A DNA stretch of 64,000 bases from Pseudomonas laurylsulfatiphila (GCF_002934665.1 NZ_NIRS01000001.1:1-64000); one strand, 5' to 3'. Positions 46,958-56,734 are shown, counted from the stretch's first letter. The notes: generated by a model from the letters alone, not told the origin. Numbers and translations: made by a program.

Positions 46958-47773
46958 TCAGGCGCTGTCTTGCGCGCGTGCACGCAAAGAAATTTGTTTG
47001 ACGTAAGCCTTGGGTGACTGGCCGGTGTGCTGGCGGAAACAGCTGTAGAACGCCGACAGCGAATTGAACCCGGCGGCGAACGCCAGTTCATCGATACGCA
47101 GCGGTGGCGTGGCGTCATCCAGTGCCGCCAACAAGTGTTGCAGGCGCGCCTGGTTGACGTAGCGGTAGAAGCTCTGGCCCAGCACCTGGTTCAACAGATA
47201 GGAAATCTGGTTACGGCTGTACCCGCACTCCTTCGCCACTCGTTGCAGGTCGAGTTCCGGGTCAAGATACGGCTGCTGGCGCTGGAAATACTGCTGCAGG
47301 TCATCGGCCATAAAGCTCAACTGGCGAGGCGACAGGCCCAGCCGACTGACCGCCGGGCGTTGGCCGGGGGTGGTTTTGCTGACGGGTTGCTCATGCACCA
47401 GCGAAGCGTATTCATTGACCCGCCAGATCAGCCCGTCCTTGACGGTGATCGCCTCGCTGGCGCGGAACGACACCAGGCCTTCACCACCGCGCAGGGTGAT
47501 GCGGTACTGAATGAAGGCGGTGTTGCCGTCCAGTCGAATGCGGTCGGAGTGCTCCAGCGCTTCATCCGGATCCCGGGGCATGCTGCTGCGCACATAGTCG
47601 CGCAATTCGGCCAGGCCCATGACCCGGTTCTGGAAAAAGTCGTTGTACTGGACTTCCGGGTGATAGAGCGCCATGACGCCGTCCAGGTCCCGGTGTTTCC
47701 AGCGCAAGTGATAGCGCATGACCGTCTCGCCCGTGGCCTGGGTTTGCAGCGGGCCATCATCCTCGGCGTGCAT
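46958..47773 (-). CDS. AraC-family regulator with N-terminal SnoaL/NTF2-like domain
   Basis: A 271-residue protein. Residues 10-120 look like a SnoaL/NTF2-type ligand pocket (MRYHLRWKHRDLDGVMALYHPEVQYNDFF, read in parts; DRIRLDGNTAFIQYRITL; ITVKDGLIWRVNEY). The C-terminal 100 residues are an AraC double helix-turn-helix (LDLQRVAKECGYSRNQISYLLNQ; IDELAFAAGFNSLSAFYSCFRQHTGQSPKAY). AraC proteins usually have a cupin sensor; an enzyme-like NTF2 fold is less common. It stands 52 bases upstream of the PuuB-like gene and probably controls the polyamine group. Confidence 0.85.
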   Translation of the reverse strand: MHAEDDGPLQTQATGETVMRYHLRWKHRDLDGVMALYHPEVQYNDFFQNRVMGLAELRDYVRSSMPRDPDEALEHSDRIRLDGNTAFIQYRITLRGGEGLVSFRASEAITVKDGLIWRVNEYASLVHEQPVSKTTPGQRPAVSRLGLSPRQLSFMADDLQQYFQRQQPYLDPELDLQRVAKECGYSRNQISYLLNQVLGQSFYRYVNQARLQHLLAALDDATPPLRIDELAFAAGFNSLSAFYSCFRQHTGQSPKAYVKQISLRARAQDSA

Positions 47774-48037
47774 TGAAAGTCTCGACGGAAAAAACCGAGC
47801 TTGCCCAACTTCCGCTTTGTCTTCAACGACTAAACGGATGCGGGCTTTGGGGCGCCAATATCAAGGAAGCGTGACCTGAATCAAAAAAAGGGTGGCAATC
47901 GCCAAACGACCTGAAAAAACCACATTCTTTTCACATTCGGATGCTACTTTAAAAGACTGTCACCGGTTGAACCATTGAAGGTTCTTCCCTCCTACCATGA
48001 GCTAAAGGAAGCGCTCGATAATGAAGGCGGGCAACAC

Positions 48038-48310
48038 ATGAATAGAGGGTTCAGTAAGGTCACATTTCCAAACGCCTGCCAGCTGATGCGCTGGCATTTT
48101 CATCCCATGGGTTTCGAGGCGAGCATGGACGCGCCGGGCAGCATGATTGCCCGTCTTTTCGATCGTGCCACTGGCGAGACCATGATCGCCATTGCCGGTA
48201 TTCCTTGCGCCACCGTCATGAATGCCGCGGATGTAGAACGAATAATCGAAGCGGTGGAGGATGAACTTGAAGCCTTCGTTCCACCGGAGGCCTTCAGGAG
48301 TTATGCCTGA
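48038..48310 (+). CDS. DUF1652 protein
   Basis: A 90-residue cytoplasmic protein. The ATG at 48038 with AAGGCGGG upstream is chosen; a TTG 21 codons earlier would extend it. The pattern FPNACQLMRWHFHPMGFEASM, DAPGSMIARLFDRATGETMIAIAGI, then VERIIEAVEDELEAF matches DUF1652, a small family found in Pseudomonas with unknown role. A clear terminator follows, so it is transcribed alone. Confidence 0.8.
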   Translation: MNRGFSKVTFPNACQLMRWHFHPMGFEASMDAPGSMIARLFDRATGETMIAIAGIPCATVMNAADVERIIEAVEDELEAFVPPEAFRSYA

Positions 48311-48325
48311 AGCCTGTCCACCCCC

Positions 48326-48353
48326 AAAAAAGCCCACGTCAAGTGGGCTTTTT
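48326..48353 (+). terminator. Rho-independent terminator after DUF1652 gene
   Basis: AGCCCAC-GTCAA-GTGGGCT (48331-48349) with an A-run before and TTTTT after. The A-run on the other side lets it also act on the minus strand, where the helicase gene ends at 48481. Confidence 0.9.
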
Positions 48354-48370
48354 GTTGAGCGCTATTCCCC

Positions 48371-48471
48371 TGTAGGAGCGAGCCCGCTCGCGATGGTCGT
48401 TAACGATAACGCGTGTGAACCGGATAAACGCGGCGCACTTGAGCCCATCGCCGGCAAGCCGGCTCCTACAG
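48371..48471. repeat. REPIN with two different arms
   Basis: The left arm is TGTAGGAGCGAGCCCGCTCG, the right is the inverse of the CCGGCAAGCCGGCTCC type. The two arms belong to different REP subtypes, so this is a mixed or decayed pair between the terminator and the helicase stop. Confidence 0.8.
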
Positions 48472-48480
48472 GGTTTCGAT

Positions 48481-50955
48481 TCAGGCGGTGTTCTGGCTTT
48501 TACGATGATCGACAAAGAACGCCTTGCCCTTGCCGATCCGGTCGGAGGCCTTGGGCATGTTCGCGGCCTGGGTGTCTTGTGCGTCGACGTACCAGTAGCA
48601 ATGGCTGACGGCACGGGTGATACCGACGTACGCCAGCCGCAGGATCTCGTCCTTCTGGGCATTGTCGTAGGGTTCGCTGTCACCCGCCTTGCCCAGGCCC
48701 GCCATCCGGTAAACCTGATTTTTATAGGGCGAACTGGTCAGGTGTTGGCAGTCGCCCAGCAAAAACACCGCATCGGCCTGGAGGCCCTTGGCACTGTGAT
48801 ACGTCAGTTGCTTGAGCCTGCGAGCCGCATGGGGCAAGCTCGAATCAACATTAACTACTGACTGAATATGCTCTTCTATCAATGACTTATCGCTACTTTT
48901 TCGATAAAGCATCAAGATTGAATCACCCTTTCGGTAATGCTCCATCAGGCGCTGCGCCATGCCCTGGTCATCACGATCGAGGACATTCACCGGCAGCAAT
49001 GCCTTGGGTTCACCGCTGGCCTTGGCTTTCTTCCCGGCAATCGCCGGTGCTGCGCGCACGATGTGCTCGGCGGCATCGATGATGTGCTGGTGGCTGCGGT
49101 AGTTGTCGCTGAGCATGACCTTGGTGGTGCCCGGCGACGGGAACGCCTTGTTGAACTCCATGAAGTAGCTCGGCGAACTGCCGCGCCAGCCATAGATGGA
49201 TTGCCAGTCATCGCCCACACAGAGCAGCGAGGAACGCTGGGCACCCCGCCCGACGTGCATGGCCGGACCGCGACTGCGGATCTCCGCCAGGCTGGCCCTG
49301 ATCCAGGAGACGATTTGCGGCGAGACGTCCTGGAATTCGTCGATCATCAGGTGCGACAGCGGCCGCAGCAGCTCATCACTCAGCAGCTTGAGGTTCTCCG
49401 GCGAATGCTCGCTGAACAGGGCGAACATCCGGTTGTAGGTCATGATCGGCGGTTTCTGGTCGAGCAAATGATCTTCCAGCGCCCGCCAGTAAAGGCTCAG
49501 GGCCTCGAAGAAGAACCGGTCGGGATCGTCCTTGGCGAAACTCATCTGTCCCACTGCACTCGGCACATCCAGCCCGAGGTTTTCGATGAACCCGGCGGCG
49601 GCGACAAAGCAATCGAGCAACGGCGCGGAGGCGAGCTCGCCCTTGACCTTGTAATCGAAGCCCGGCCCGGCGCTGGCATCCCCCGCCAGCGAGGCCAGCA
49701 CACGCTTTGATGACTCGTAACTATCAAGCCAAATCAATGGCTTACGACAGAAAGCTTGAAACAGGGTGCGCTTTACCGCCCATTCTGCGCGTACCGTCAG
49801 CTTGGCATTGGGCCGCGTGACCTGCGGGTTCTCCCGAGGGTCGAACCCCAGCACCACCCAGGCGTCCAGCGTCGGGATGTAGCCGTGACAGTGGAATGTC
49901 GAGCCGTTGATATCGAACGACTGGCGCTTCGGTTCGATGCCCTTGATGGGCCAGGCACCGGCGCGAAACCACAGGTCTTCAATGGCGTCGCACAACTCTT
50001 CATCACGCTTGGCCGCCAGTTCGGTGACGCCCATGCGTTTCTGCACATCGGGGTGATCACGCTCCAGTTCCTTGAGTTGCAAGGCATGCCGGGACAATGG
50101 CTTGATCAGCTCACGAAAGCGCTCGTCGTTACTGTGCAGACGGTGATAGCAGGCGTTGAGCTGTTGGCGCTGGGCGTCGTTGATACGCAGGTCGAACGGA
50201 TTGCTGTCGACCTCCTCGTCACCCTGTGCAGCCCGCAGGCTGAGGTTCTCGAAGGCCTGCAAACGCTCGAAACCCGGAAGACTGCGCACCATCGGCAGGA
50301 TCCGCGAGTGAAAGGTGCGCACCAGGTCCCGTGCCTCCTTGAAACTGATCGCGCGCCCCCAGAGCGCAAACAGTTCGATCAGCTTGTTGATGAAGTCCTT
50401 GCGCGACTCGCGGGTGAAGGTCACCACCGTCATCGAACTCAGCTCGAAGCCCAGGTAATGGCTCAACAGCAAGATACGCAGCACCAGCGTGGTCGACTTG
50501 CCTGCGCCAGCACCGGCGATCACCGAGGTGGACGGCGTGTCGCTGAAGATCATTTTCCACTGTGCGGCGCTGGGCTGGGCATGGGCCGGCAGTAACCGGG
50601 CGACATCAGCCTTCATGCGCTTCTTCAACTCGGCGCTCAACGGCAGGCGCCAATCGTCGAACAGCAGGTCATCGACATTCGGTGGCCGGTGTTCAGTGGA
50701 ACGCGAGTCGCGGATCAGCAGGACCTGCCGCCCCTCCTCCAGCCCTTCGAGCTTGCCTTCCCTGTAGCCGTAATCGACCCCGGCGCTGTGACCGCTGCGA
50801 AAACCGTCAGCCTGGCCATGCAACCACGACGCACGATGTTGAGCGTGCAGACGGGTCAGGCTGTATCCGAAGAACCGGGCGAGCAGGCGCTTGATCAGCG
50901 GCATTTCGGCCAGGGGGCGAAGTTCAGGCGGAAGATCGGGGGTGTGTTGCGGCAC
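48481..50955 (-). CDS. UvrD/Rep-like superfamily 1 DNA helicase
   Basis: An 824-residue helicase. After an N-terminal extension of about 140 residues, motifs appear in order: Walker A IAGAGAGKSTT, Ia VVTFTRESRKDF, Walker B DEFQDVSP, motif III GDDWQSIYGWRG, then late LTYHSAKGLQAD and YVGITRAVSHCYW. It resembles the helicase IV/UvrD group used in DNA repair or replication restart. The N-terminal region (FGYSLTRLHAQHRASWLHGQ) is not a recognised domain. The start appears to be GTG at 50955 with GGAG upstream. It stands alone. Confidence 0.9.
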   Translation of the reverse strand: MPQHTPDLPPELRPLAEMPLIKRLLARFFGYSLTRLHAQHRASWLHGQADGFRSGHSAGVDYGYREGKLEGLEEGRQVLLIRDSRSTEHRPPNVDDLLFDDWRLPLSAELKKRMKADVARLLPAHAQPSAAQWKMIFSDTPSTSVIAGAGAGKSTTLVLRILLLSHYLGFELSSMTVVTFTRESRKDFINKLIELFALWGRAISFKEARDLVRTFHSRILPMVRSLPGFERLQAFENLSLRAAQGDEEVDSNPFDLRINDAQRQQLNACYHRLHSNDERFRELIKPLSRHALQLKELERDHPDVQKRMGVTELAAKRDEELCDAIEDLWFRAGAWPIKGIEPKRQSFDINGSTFHCHGYIPTLDAWVVLGFDPRENPQVTRPNAKLTVRAEWAVKRTLFQAFCRKPLIWLDSYESSKRVLASLAGDASAGPGFDYKVKGELASAPLLDCFVAAAGFIENLGLDVPSAVGQMSFAKDDPDRFFFEALSLYWRALEDHLLDQKPPIMTYNRMFALFSEHSPENLKLLSDELLRPLSHLMIDEFQDVSPQIVSWIRASLAEIRSRGPAMHVGRGAQRSSLLCVGDDWQSIYGWRGSSPSYFMEFNKAFPSPGTTKVMLSDNYRSHQHIIDAAEHIVRAAPAIAGKKAKASGEPKALLPVNVLDRDDQGMAQRLMEHYRKGDSILMLYRKSSDKSLIEEHIQSVVNVDSSLPHAARRLKQLTYHSAKGLQADAVFLLGDCQHLTSSPYKNQVYRMAGLGKAGDSEPYDNAQKDEILRLAYVGITRAVSHCYWYVDAQDTQAANMPKASDRIGKGKAFFVDHRKSQNTA

Positions 50956-51234
50956 GCGGACTGACTCCAGGGTGTGAGGCTGTTGAGCGCTATGGTGTCT
51001 GCATTTGCCATTGAGTTCTAGTGAATTGCTTATGACTCATTGGCTTATGCGATGAAGTGAAGGCTGGATGAGAAAGTTTCGAGCCTATTTCATATCAATT
51101 GATTCGATGGGAATGGCGCATTTTTTACGCTTTTTATCGATTGTTGCCTGATGGATGATGGCCGCCATCAACCACCGGTCTCGCTTCGTGGCTCAGGCGC
51201 CTCGCCCCATGACGAACCTTTTCTGGAGACGATC

Positions 51235-51930
51235 ATGCTTGAACTCAGACCTTTCAAAACGCTTGGCGGTGCTCACCACGGCTGGTTGGATGCGCATCAC
51301 CATTTTTCGTTCGCCGAATACTACGATCCACAGCGCATGAACTGGGGCAACCTGCGGGTCTGGAATGACGACGTGATCGCTCCCGGCACCGGCTTCCCGC
51401 AACACCCGCACCGGGACATGGAAATCATCACCTATGTCCGTGAAGGCGCCATTACCCACCAGGACAACCTGGGCAACAAGGGCCGGACCGAAGCGGGTGA
51501 CGTACAGGTCATGAGCGCCGGTACCGGGATCGCCCACAGCGAGTACAACCTGGAAGCGACGCCGACCCGGATTTTCCAGATCTGGATCATCCCGAATGAG
51601 ACCGGCCTGGCGCCGTCCTGGGGCGCCAAACCGTTCCCGAAAGGCGACCGCGAAGGTTTTGTCACCCTGGCCAGCGGCAAGGAAGGCGACGAGCAGAGCC
51701 TGCGCATCCGCGCCGATGCCCGGCTGGTGGCCGCCAATCTGAAGGCCGGTGAAACGGCTGAATACCATTTGGACAGCGGTCGTCGTGCCTACCTGGTCCC
51801 GGCCACCGGGGTCATTGAAGTCAATGGCTTGCGCGCACAAGCTCGAGACGGTGTTGCGGTGGCCGATGAGCAGGTGCTGCGTGTGACTGCCATCGAGGAC
51901 AGTGAGATCGTGTTGGTGGACCTGGCTTGA
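51235..51930 (+). CDS. Pirin-family protein
   Basis: A 231-residue bicupin; the ATG at 51235 with GGAG is used. The iron site of pirins is visible in HPHRDMEIITYV (two His, one Glu) and His in GTGIAHSEYN. Bacterial pirins include quercetinase-like enzymes, and some affect pyruvate dehydrogenase. The role here is unknown. A strong terminator follows. The 279-base gap upstream is AT-rich and likely holds the promoter. Confidence 0.92.
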   Translation: MLELRPFKTLGGAHHGWLDAHHHFSFAEYYDPQRMNWGNLRVWNDDVIAPGTGFPQHPHRDMEIITYVREGAITHQDNLGNKGRTEAGDVQVMSAGTGIAHSEYNLEATPTRIFQIWIIPNETGLAPSWGAKPFPKGDREGFVTLASGKEGDEQSLRIRADARLVAANLKAGETAEYHLDSGRRAYLVPATGVIEVNGLRAQARDGVAVADEQVLRVTAIEDSEIVLVDLA

Positions 51931-51947
51931 TTCGCTGAGCGCAATTG

Positions 51948-51986
51948 CAAAAAAAAAGGGGCGACCGTATTGGTCGCCCCTTTTTT
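51948..51986 (+). terminator. Rho-independent terminator after pirin gene
   Basis: GGGGCGACC-GTATT-GGTCGCCCC (51958-51980) with A-run before and TTTTTT after. It can work in both directions. Confidence 0.93.
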
Positions 51987-52002
51987 GGGTGCCTGTTCAA
52001 AT

Positions 52003-52144
52003 GTCTTCGCTGGCAAGCCAGCTCCTACATGGGGAATGCGGTCCAATGTAGGAGCGAGCCTGCTCGCGAAAAACCCGAGGATACCGCGGGGTGTCAGGCT
52101 GCCAGCGTTATCGTTGACGACCATCGCGAGCAGGCTCGCTCCTA
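52003..52144. repeat. REP half and REPIN reaching into the pgm stop codon
   Basis: A single arm CTGGCAAGCCAGCTCCTACA (52008-52027) is followed by a REPIN TGTAGGAGCGAGCCTGCTCG ... CGAGCAGGCTCGCTCCTACA (52048-52146 approximately). The TAG of pgm at 52142-52144 is part of the right arm. Confidence 0.85.
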
Positions 52145-53785
52145 CAAAGAAATGGCACCATCCACCAACGTTTGCGCCTCGGCCACCAGTTGCTTGAGGT
52201 GGTCGTCGCTGACAAAGCTCTCGGCGTAGATCTTGTAGATGTCTTCCGTGCCCGACGGACGCGCCGCGAACCAGCCGTTTTCGGTCATGACCTTGAGACC
52301 ACCAATGGCCTGGTCGTTGCCCGGTGCGTGGCTGAGGATGCTCTGGATCGGCTCGCCGGCCAGTTGGGTCGAAGTGACCTGTTGCGGCGACAGCTTGCTC
52401 AGCAGGGCCTTCTGCTCCGGGTTGGCCTTGGCGTCGACCCGTACCGAGAACGGTTCACCCAGTTCATCGGTCAAGGCACGGTACGCCTGGCTTGGATCGC
52501 GACCGGTCCGGGCCGTCATCTCGGCGGCCAGCAGGGCCGGAATCAAACCGTCCTTGTCGGTGCTCCAGACGCCGCCGTCCTTGCGCAGGAACGAGGCACC
52601 GGCGCTTTCTTCACCGCCGAACCCCAGGGAGCCATCGAACAGCCCGTCGGCAAACCACTTGAAGCCGACCGGCACTTCGTACAGGCGACGGCCCAGGCGC
52701 TTGGCCACGCGATCGATCAAGCCGCTGCTGACCACGGTTTTGCCCACGGCAGCATCGGCGCGCCATTGCGGACGATTCTGGAACAGGTAGTCGATGGCAA
52801 CGGCGAGGTAGTTGTTCGGTGCCAGCAAACCACCGGACGGCGTGACGATGCCATGGCGGTCATGGTCAGGGTCGCAGGCAAACGCCACGTCGAAGCGCTC
52901 TTTCAGGCCGATCAGGCCTTGCATGGCGTGGCTGGACGATGGGTCCATGCGGATCTGGCCGTCCCAGTCGACGGTCATGAAGCGGAAAGTCGGGTCGACC
53001 TGTTTGTTCACCACATCCAGGTCCAGACGGTAATGCTCGGCAATCGCCGACCAGTAGCGCACCCCTGCTCCACCCAGCGGATCGACACCCAGGCGCAGTT
53101 TGGCATCACGGATGGCGTCGAAGTCGATCACGTTGATCAGGTCGGCGACATAGGTGTTGAGGTAATCGTGACGATGGGTGGTGCTGGCCTTCAGTGCCTG
53201 CTCGTAGCTGATGCGCTTGACCCCAGCGAGCTTGTTGGCCAGCAATTCGTTGGCCTTGGCTTCGATCCACTTGGTGATGTGGGTATCGGCCGGACCACCG
53301 TTGGTGGGGTTGTACTTGTAGCCACCGCTTTGTGGCGGGTTGTGCGACGGCGTGATGACGATGCCGTCCGCCAGGCCGCTGGTGCGACCACGGTTGTAGC
53401 AGAGAATCGCATGGGAAATGGCCGGCGTCGGCGTGTACTCGTCGCCAGTGGCGATCATCACGGTCACGCCGTTGGCCGCCAGCACTTCAAGGGCGCTGGC
53501 ACCGGCCGGCGTGGACAGCGCGTGGGTGTCGATACCGACAAACAGCGGGCCATCGATGCCCTGAGCTTCGCGATACAGGCAAATGGCCTGGCTGATCGCC
53601 AGCACGTGCCATTCGTTGAAACTCAGGTCGAACGAGCTACCGCGGTGCCCCGACGTGCCGAAGGCAACGCGCTGGGTCGAAATGGCGGCATCAGGCTGGC
53701 CGGTGTAATAGGCCGTTACCAGTCGCGGGATGTCGACCAACAATTCTGCCGGTGCCGGTTTACCCGCAAAAGGACTGAGTGTCAT
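52142..53785 (-). CDS. pgm: Phosphoglucomutase, alpha-D-glucose phosphate-specific
   Basis: A 547-residue enzyme interconverting glucose-1-phosphate and glucose-6-phosphate. Motifs are [12 protein letters not shown], the phosphoserine loop [16 protein letters not shown], the metal loop [10 protein letters not shown], sugar loop [14 protein letters not shown], and phosphate-binding [16 protein letters not shown]. The length fits the Pgm family rather than AlgC. It may support glycogen, cell-wall or cellulose precursors; the cellulose operon lies 6.5 kb away in the window but is not linked in transcription. Its stop codon is inside a REP sequence. Confidence 0.95.
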   Translation of the reverse strand: MTLSPFAGKPAPAELLVDIPRLVTAYYTGQPDAAISTQRVAFGTSGHRGSSFDLSFNEWHVLAISQAICLYREAQGIDGPLFVGIDTHALSTPAGASALEVLAANGVTVMIATGDEYTPTPAISHAILCYNRGRTSGLADGIVITPSHNPPQSGGYKYNPTNGGPADTHITKWIEAKANELLANKLAGVKRISYEQALKASTTHRHDYLNTYVADLINVIDFDAIRDAKLRLGVDPLGGAGVRYWSAIAEHYRLDLDVVNKQVDPTFRFMTVDWDGQIRMDPSSSHAMQGLIGLKERFDVAFACDPDHDRHGIVTPSGGLLAPNNYLAVAIDYLFQNRPQWRADAAVGKTVVSSGLIDRVAKRLGRRLYEVPVGFKWFADGLFDGSLGFGGEESAGASFLRKDGGVWSTDKDGLIPALLAAEMTARTGRDPSQAYRALTDELGEPFSVRVDAKANPEQKALLSKLSPQQVTSTQLAGEPIQSILSHAPGNDQAIGGLKVMTENGWFAARPSGTEDIYKIYAESFVSDDHLKQLVAEAQTLVDGAISL

Positions 53786-53895
53786 GCAAAACCTCTGGAA
53801 TAGAGTGGTTCAGGGATTGAGTCGCAGTTTACTGGCAGTTTGACCGCAACGCGATGGGATCGATCCAACACAGTGAAGTTGTTATTTTTTGTCAC

Positions 53896-55203
53896 TCACT
53901 CGATCGATTCCAGGCGCAGTGCATCCCCCAGCAGTCCCAGCGCGGCCGCCAGGTTGTGATCGCCGCCGAAGGTATGACTCAGGCGCAAATGCTGCCCATG
54001 CAGACCGTGGAGGCTGAACAGTTCGCCTGGCGCGATGACCACCTGTTGCGCCAGCAGGCGCTGGAACACACGACGGACATTGACCCGGCGCAACGAGCGC
54101 ACCCAGATCGTTGCACCGCCTTCTGGCTCGACGAAATGCAAGGCATCTCCCAGTCGCTCCTGCAACAACTGGGTCATTTGACTCTTGCGCTCCTTGAGTA
54201 GCCGTCGCAGCACCAGCAGGTGTTGATCGATGCGGCCACTGCTGTACAAACGGGCGATGGCTTTCTGGCGAATCGGCGACAGTCGAAACGAACGCAGCAG
54301 GAAGTGCCGTTGCAACTCGGTGCTCAAGTGCCTTGAAAGCAGGTAGCCGTAGGGCGCTTCCGGTCCAATGATTTTCTCGAACGCGGAAAACACCATCAGC
54401 CGCTCAGGGTCCAGCAAGTCGCGAAAGCGCACGCCGCCCGGGTCGAATCCGAGCTCGCCATAGCAGTCGTTTTCCAGCACCCAACTGTCATGCGCGGCCA
54501 ACAGCCGGGCAATGACCTGCCTGTTTTCCTCAGGCGCCAGGCTGCCACGGGGCATGTTCAGGGCCGATGACAGCAGCACCAGGCGTACCGGCTCAGTCTC
54601 CAGCAACGTTTTCAGGCGTTGCGGATCGAGGCAACCATCGGCTTGCACAGGCCACTCGATCACCCGCACGCAGGCGGCTTGAAACAAACGCAGGACCGTC
54701 CAGTCACACGGCGATTCAACCACTACCGTGGCGTCTTTCAAGCCCAGCACCGCGATGAGGATTTCCAGGACACCGCGAAGGTCGGCGCCGATGTAGACAT
54801 CATCGGCGTGCCAGTAACGCATGGGAGACGTGGTGTAGCGTGCTGCCAGGGCGGTGCGCAGCTCAAGCTCGCCGCAGGGTTGCGAAGGCGACTGCGGCTG
54901 CCTTGGATACTGGCGCAGCAACTCTCGCTCCAGCAGCAACAAGGGGCTGTCGAGGGGCTGCAGCAACGCCGGTTCATCGGCGCTCAGGACCAGCATCCCC
55001 GGACGCCTGGCATTGACATAGTCGTTGACAGCGCGAAGTGGTAAGGCGTACTGAATGGTCGAGATCGACACATTGAGGCGCTCCGCCAGCTGCCGCAGCG
55101 ACGGCAGGCGGATGCGTGAATCCCCTTCGGACTCATTTATCAGGCTGCCCAGATATCGATAAACGGCCTGATAGGCGAAATCCGTTTCTCGTGGACCTTT
55201 CAT
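53896..55203 (-). CDS. MocR-like protein: GntR helix-turn-helix fused to a divergent aminotransferase
   Basis: A 435-residue protein. Residues 5-65 are a GntR-type winged helix (FAYQAVYRYLGSLI, RLPSLRQLAERLNVSISTIQYA). The rest is an aminotransferase fold with PLP Asp in ENDCYGELGFD, Lys in FSAFEKIIG and carboxylate Arg in HLRLSHTFG. The Arg that normally follows the PLP lysine in MocR proteins (LRLGY) is replaced by APYGY, so PLP binding may be altered. It may regulate the 496-residue gene upstream. The start at 55203 puts the helix-turn-helix at the N-terminus; an ATG at 55266 would overlap the upstream gene by 23 bases. Confidence 0.85.
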   Translation of the reverse strand: MKGPRETDFAYQAVYRYLGSLINESEGDSRIRLPSLRQLAERLNVSISTIQYALPLRAVNDYVNARRPGMLVLSADEPALLQPLDSPLLLLERELLRQYPRQPQSPSQPCGELELRTALAARYTTSPMRYWHADDVYIGADLRGVLEILIAVLGLKDATVVVESPCDWTVLRLFQAACVRVIEWPVQADGCLDPQRLKTLLETEPVRLVLLSSALNMPRGSLAPEENRQVIARLLAAHDSWVLENDCYGELGFDPGGVRFRDLLDPERLMVFSAFEKIIGPEAPYGYLLSRHLSTELQRHFLLRSFRLSPIRQKAIARLYSSGRIDQHLLVLRRLLKERKSQMTQLLQERLGDALHFVEPEGGATIWVRSLRRVNVRRVFQRLLAQQVVIAPGELFSLHGLHGQHLRLSHTFGGDHNLAAALGLLGDALRLESIE

Positions 55204-55243
55204 GGCTGAAGGCCGACCGCACTGGCTGATAGTCCGCCCACCC

Positions 55244-56734
55244 TCAGTGACCCGCTGACCATTCATCCACCAACGTGTTGCCGGTGTCAGGATCGCCCGC
55301 CGCCTCTTGCAACGCGGCGCCCTGGATCAGCGCTTCGGGCGCCCCGCCATCGCTGCCTGGCGCCCGCTCCATGCGATAAAGCCGGCCGATCAGGCTGACG
55401 GGCAATCCGCTGACATCAATCATCCATTGCATGACTTGTTCGGCGACCGGATGCCCCTGCATGGCCCGGTGCAATTCGGGCATGGCCACCAGCATGCCCG
55501 GATGGCACTGACGCAAAAATCGCTCAAGCCCCGCACCTTCTTCGGTAAACGGCGCAAAAAGCAGGCACACCAGCTGTGCTTCGCTCAGGCCCAGGGTCTT
55601 TTGCGCCTCGGCCGCCGCGCGGGCACGCTGGTCGCCCAGTGTCGCCGGGTTGCCGAACACCTCGATGGCCTGCTCGCACAAACGCTCGGGCAAGCGCTTG
55701 CGGCGCATCATCACCAGGGCGCGTTGCAGGAATTGCGCAACGCCTGACTGGTAATCGCGACCCTGCACGAAGCTCGCTTGCAACCCACGCACATGCGCCG
55801 AGATCGACGCGCTGACGAATTCATTGTCGCTGATCTGCGCGGACAGTTCGTCAGGCTGGAAGCCGAGAAACTCAGTCAGCAATGACCAGCGCTCTTCCAG
55901 GCTGCTGACCAGCAGGTCGTGAATCTCGATGCAGGTAGTACGACGGCAGGTTTCAAAGCGCTCTTCAGGACGCCATCGAGCTTGGCCGTCATCGGCATAG
56001 AACGCCTTATAACAGTCGCTGCCCAGCTCATCGAGCAATGCAAACAACCCCCCATGGCCGGCCTCGCCACCGTGCGGGGGCTTGAGCCCTGCCTTGGTGG
56101 CGGCACGCGTCAAACCGTCGATGAACTGTTTCTGCTGACGCGGCGTGTCACTGATGAGCAAAGCGTCGACGCCACCGTCCCAGCGGGCGATTTGCCCGTA
56201 GAACTCTCCCGTGGCCAGGTATCCGTCATCCCACAGGTCGAACCCGCCGTGCCACTCCCGGCGATGGCCGATCAGCAGCAGGTTCACGCGGCTGGACTCG
56301 CGGCCGGCGTCTGAGATCGGTTCCAGATGATTGAACGGCAGGACCTCCCGATCATCGACCATCAGCACTTCGACCCGCGGATCGTCATAGACAAACAACG
56401 CGCTGTTGGTCCGGTGCATGTTTTCCACGGCTGCCCGGCTGGTCCCGTTCAACCGCAACGATGCGATGCGCAACTGGAATGTCGCCGGGGACCGAGTGGC
56501 GATGGTCAATTGCGCCGCACGCAACAGCGCCAGGCTGTAGCAGTTGTCGCGAGCCCCGGACTGGACTGCCAACACCTTGTAATCACCTATACGCTCCATG
56601 CCCCCCGCCGCCACTGCCAGACGCTGAATCAACAACTGCAATGCCGTGCGCTCGGCACGGGAGAAGAAACCCAGCAATCGCTGCAGCACTTGTTGATAGA
56701 CATAGTTCATCGCTTGGTCATGGATGCTGGTCAT
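55244..56734 (-). CDS. Protein of unknown function, 496 residues
   Basis: Not recognised. The 496-residue cytoplasmic protein has no signal peptide, membrane segment or clear catalytic motif. It is rich in Arg, Glu and Leu and looks alpha-helical, with segments such as IVDDREVLPFN-like (VLMVDDREVLPFNHL), TCIEIHDLLVSSLEERW, and LGLSEAQLVCLLFAPFTEEG. The ending is acidic. Codon use is like its neighbours. It ends 41 bases before the MocR-like gene and both read leftward, so the pair is likely cotranscribed from the long AT-rich gap at 56735-57298. An A-G-G site precedes the ATG. Confidence 0.7.
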   Translation of the reverse strand: MTSIHDQAMNYVYQQVLQRLLGFFSRAERTALQLLIQRLAVAAGGMERIGDYKVLAVQSGARDNCYSLALLRAAQLTIATRSPATFQLRIASLRLNGTSRAAVENMHRTNSALFVYDDPRVEVLMVDDREVLPFNHLEPISDAGRESSRVNLLLIGHRREWHGGFDLWDDGYLATGEFYGQIARWDGGVDALLISDTPRQQKQFIDGLTRAATKAGLKPPHGGEAGHGGLFALLDELGSDCYKAFYADDGQARWRPEERFETCRRTTCIEIHDLLVSSLEERWSLLTEFLGFQPDELSAQISDNEFVSASISAHVRGLQASFVQGRDYQSGVAQFLQRALVMMRRKRLPERLCEQAIEVFGNPATLGDQRARAAAEAQKTLGLSEAQLVCLLFAPFTEEGAGLERFLRQCHPGMLVAMPELHRAMQGHPVAEQVMQWMIDVSGLPVSLIGRLYRMERAPGSDGGAPEALIQGAALQEAAGDPDTGNTLVDEWSAGH

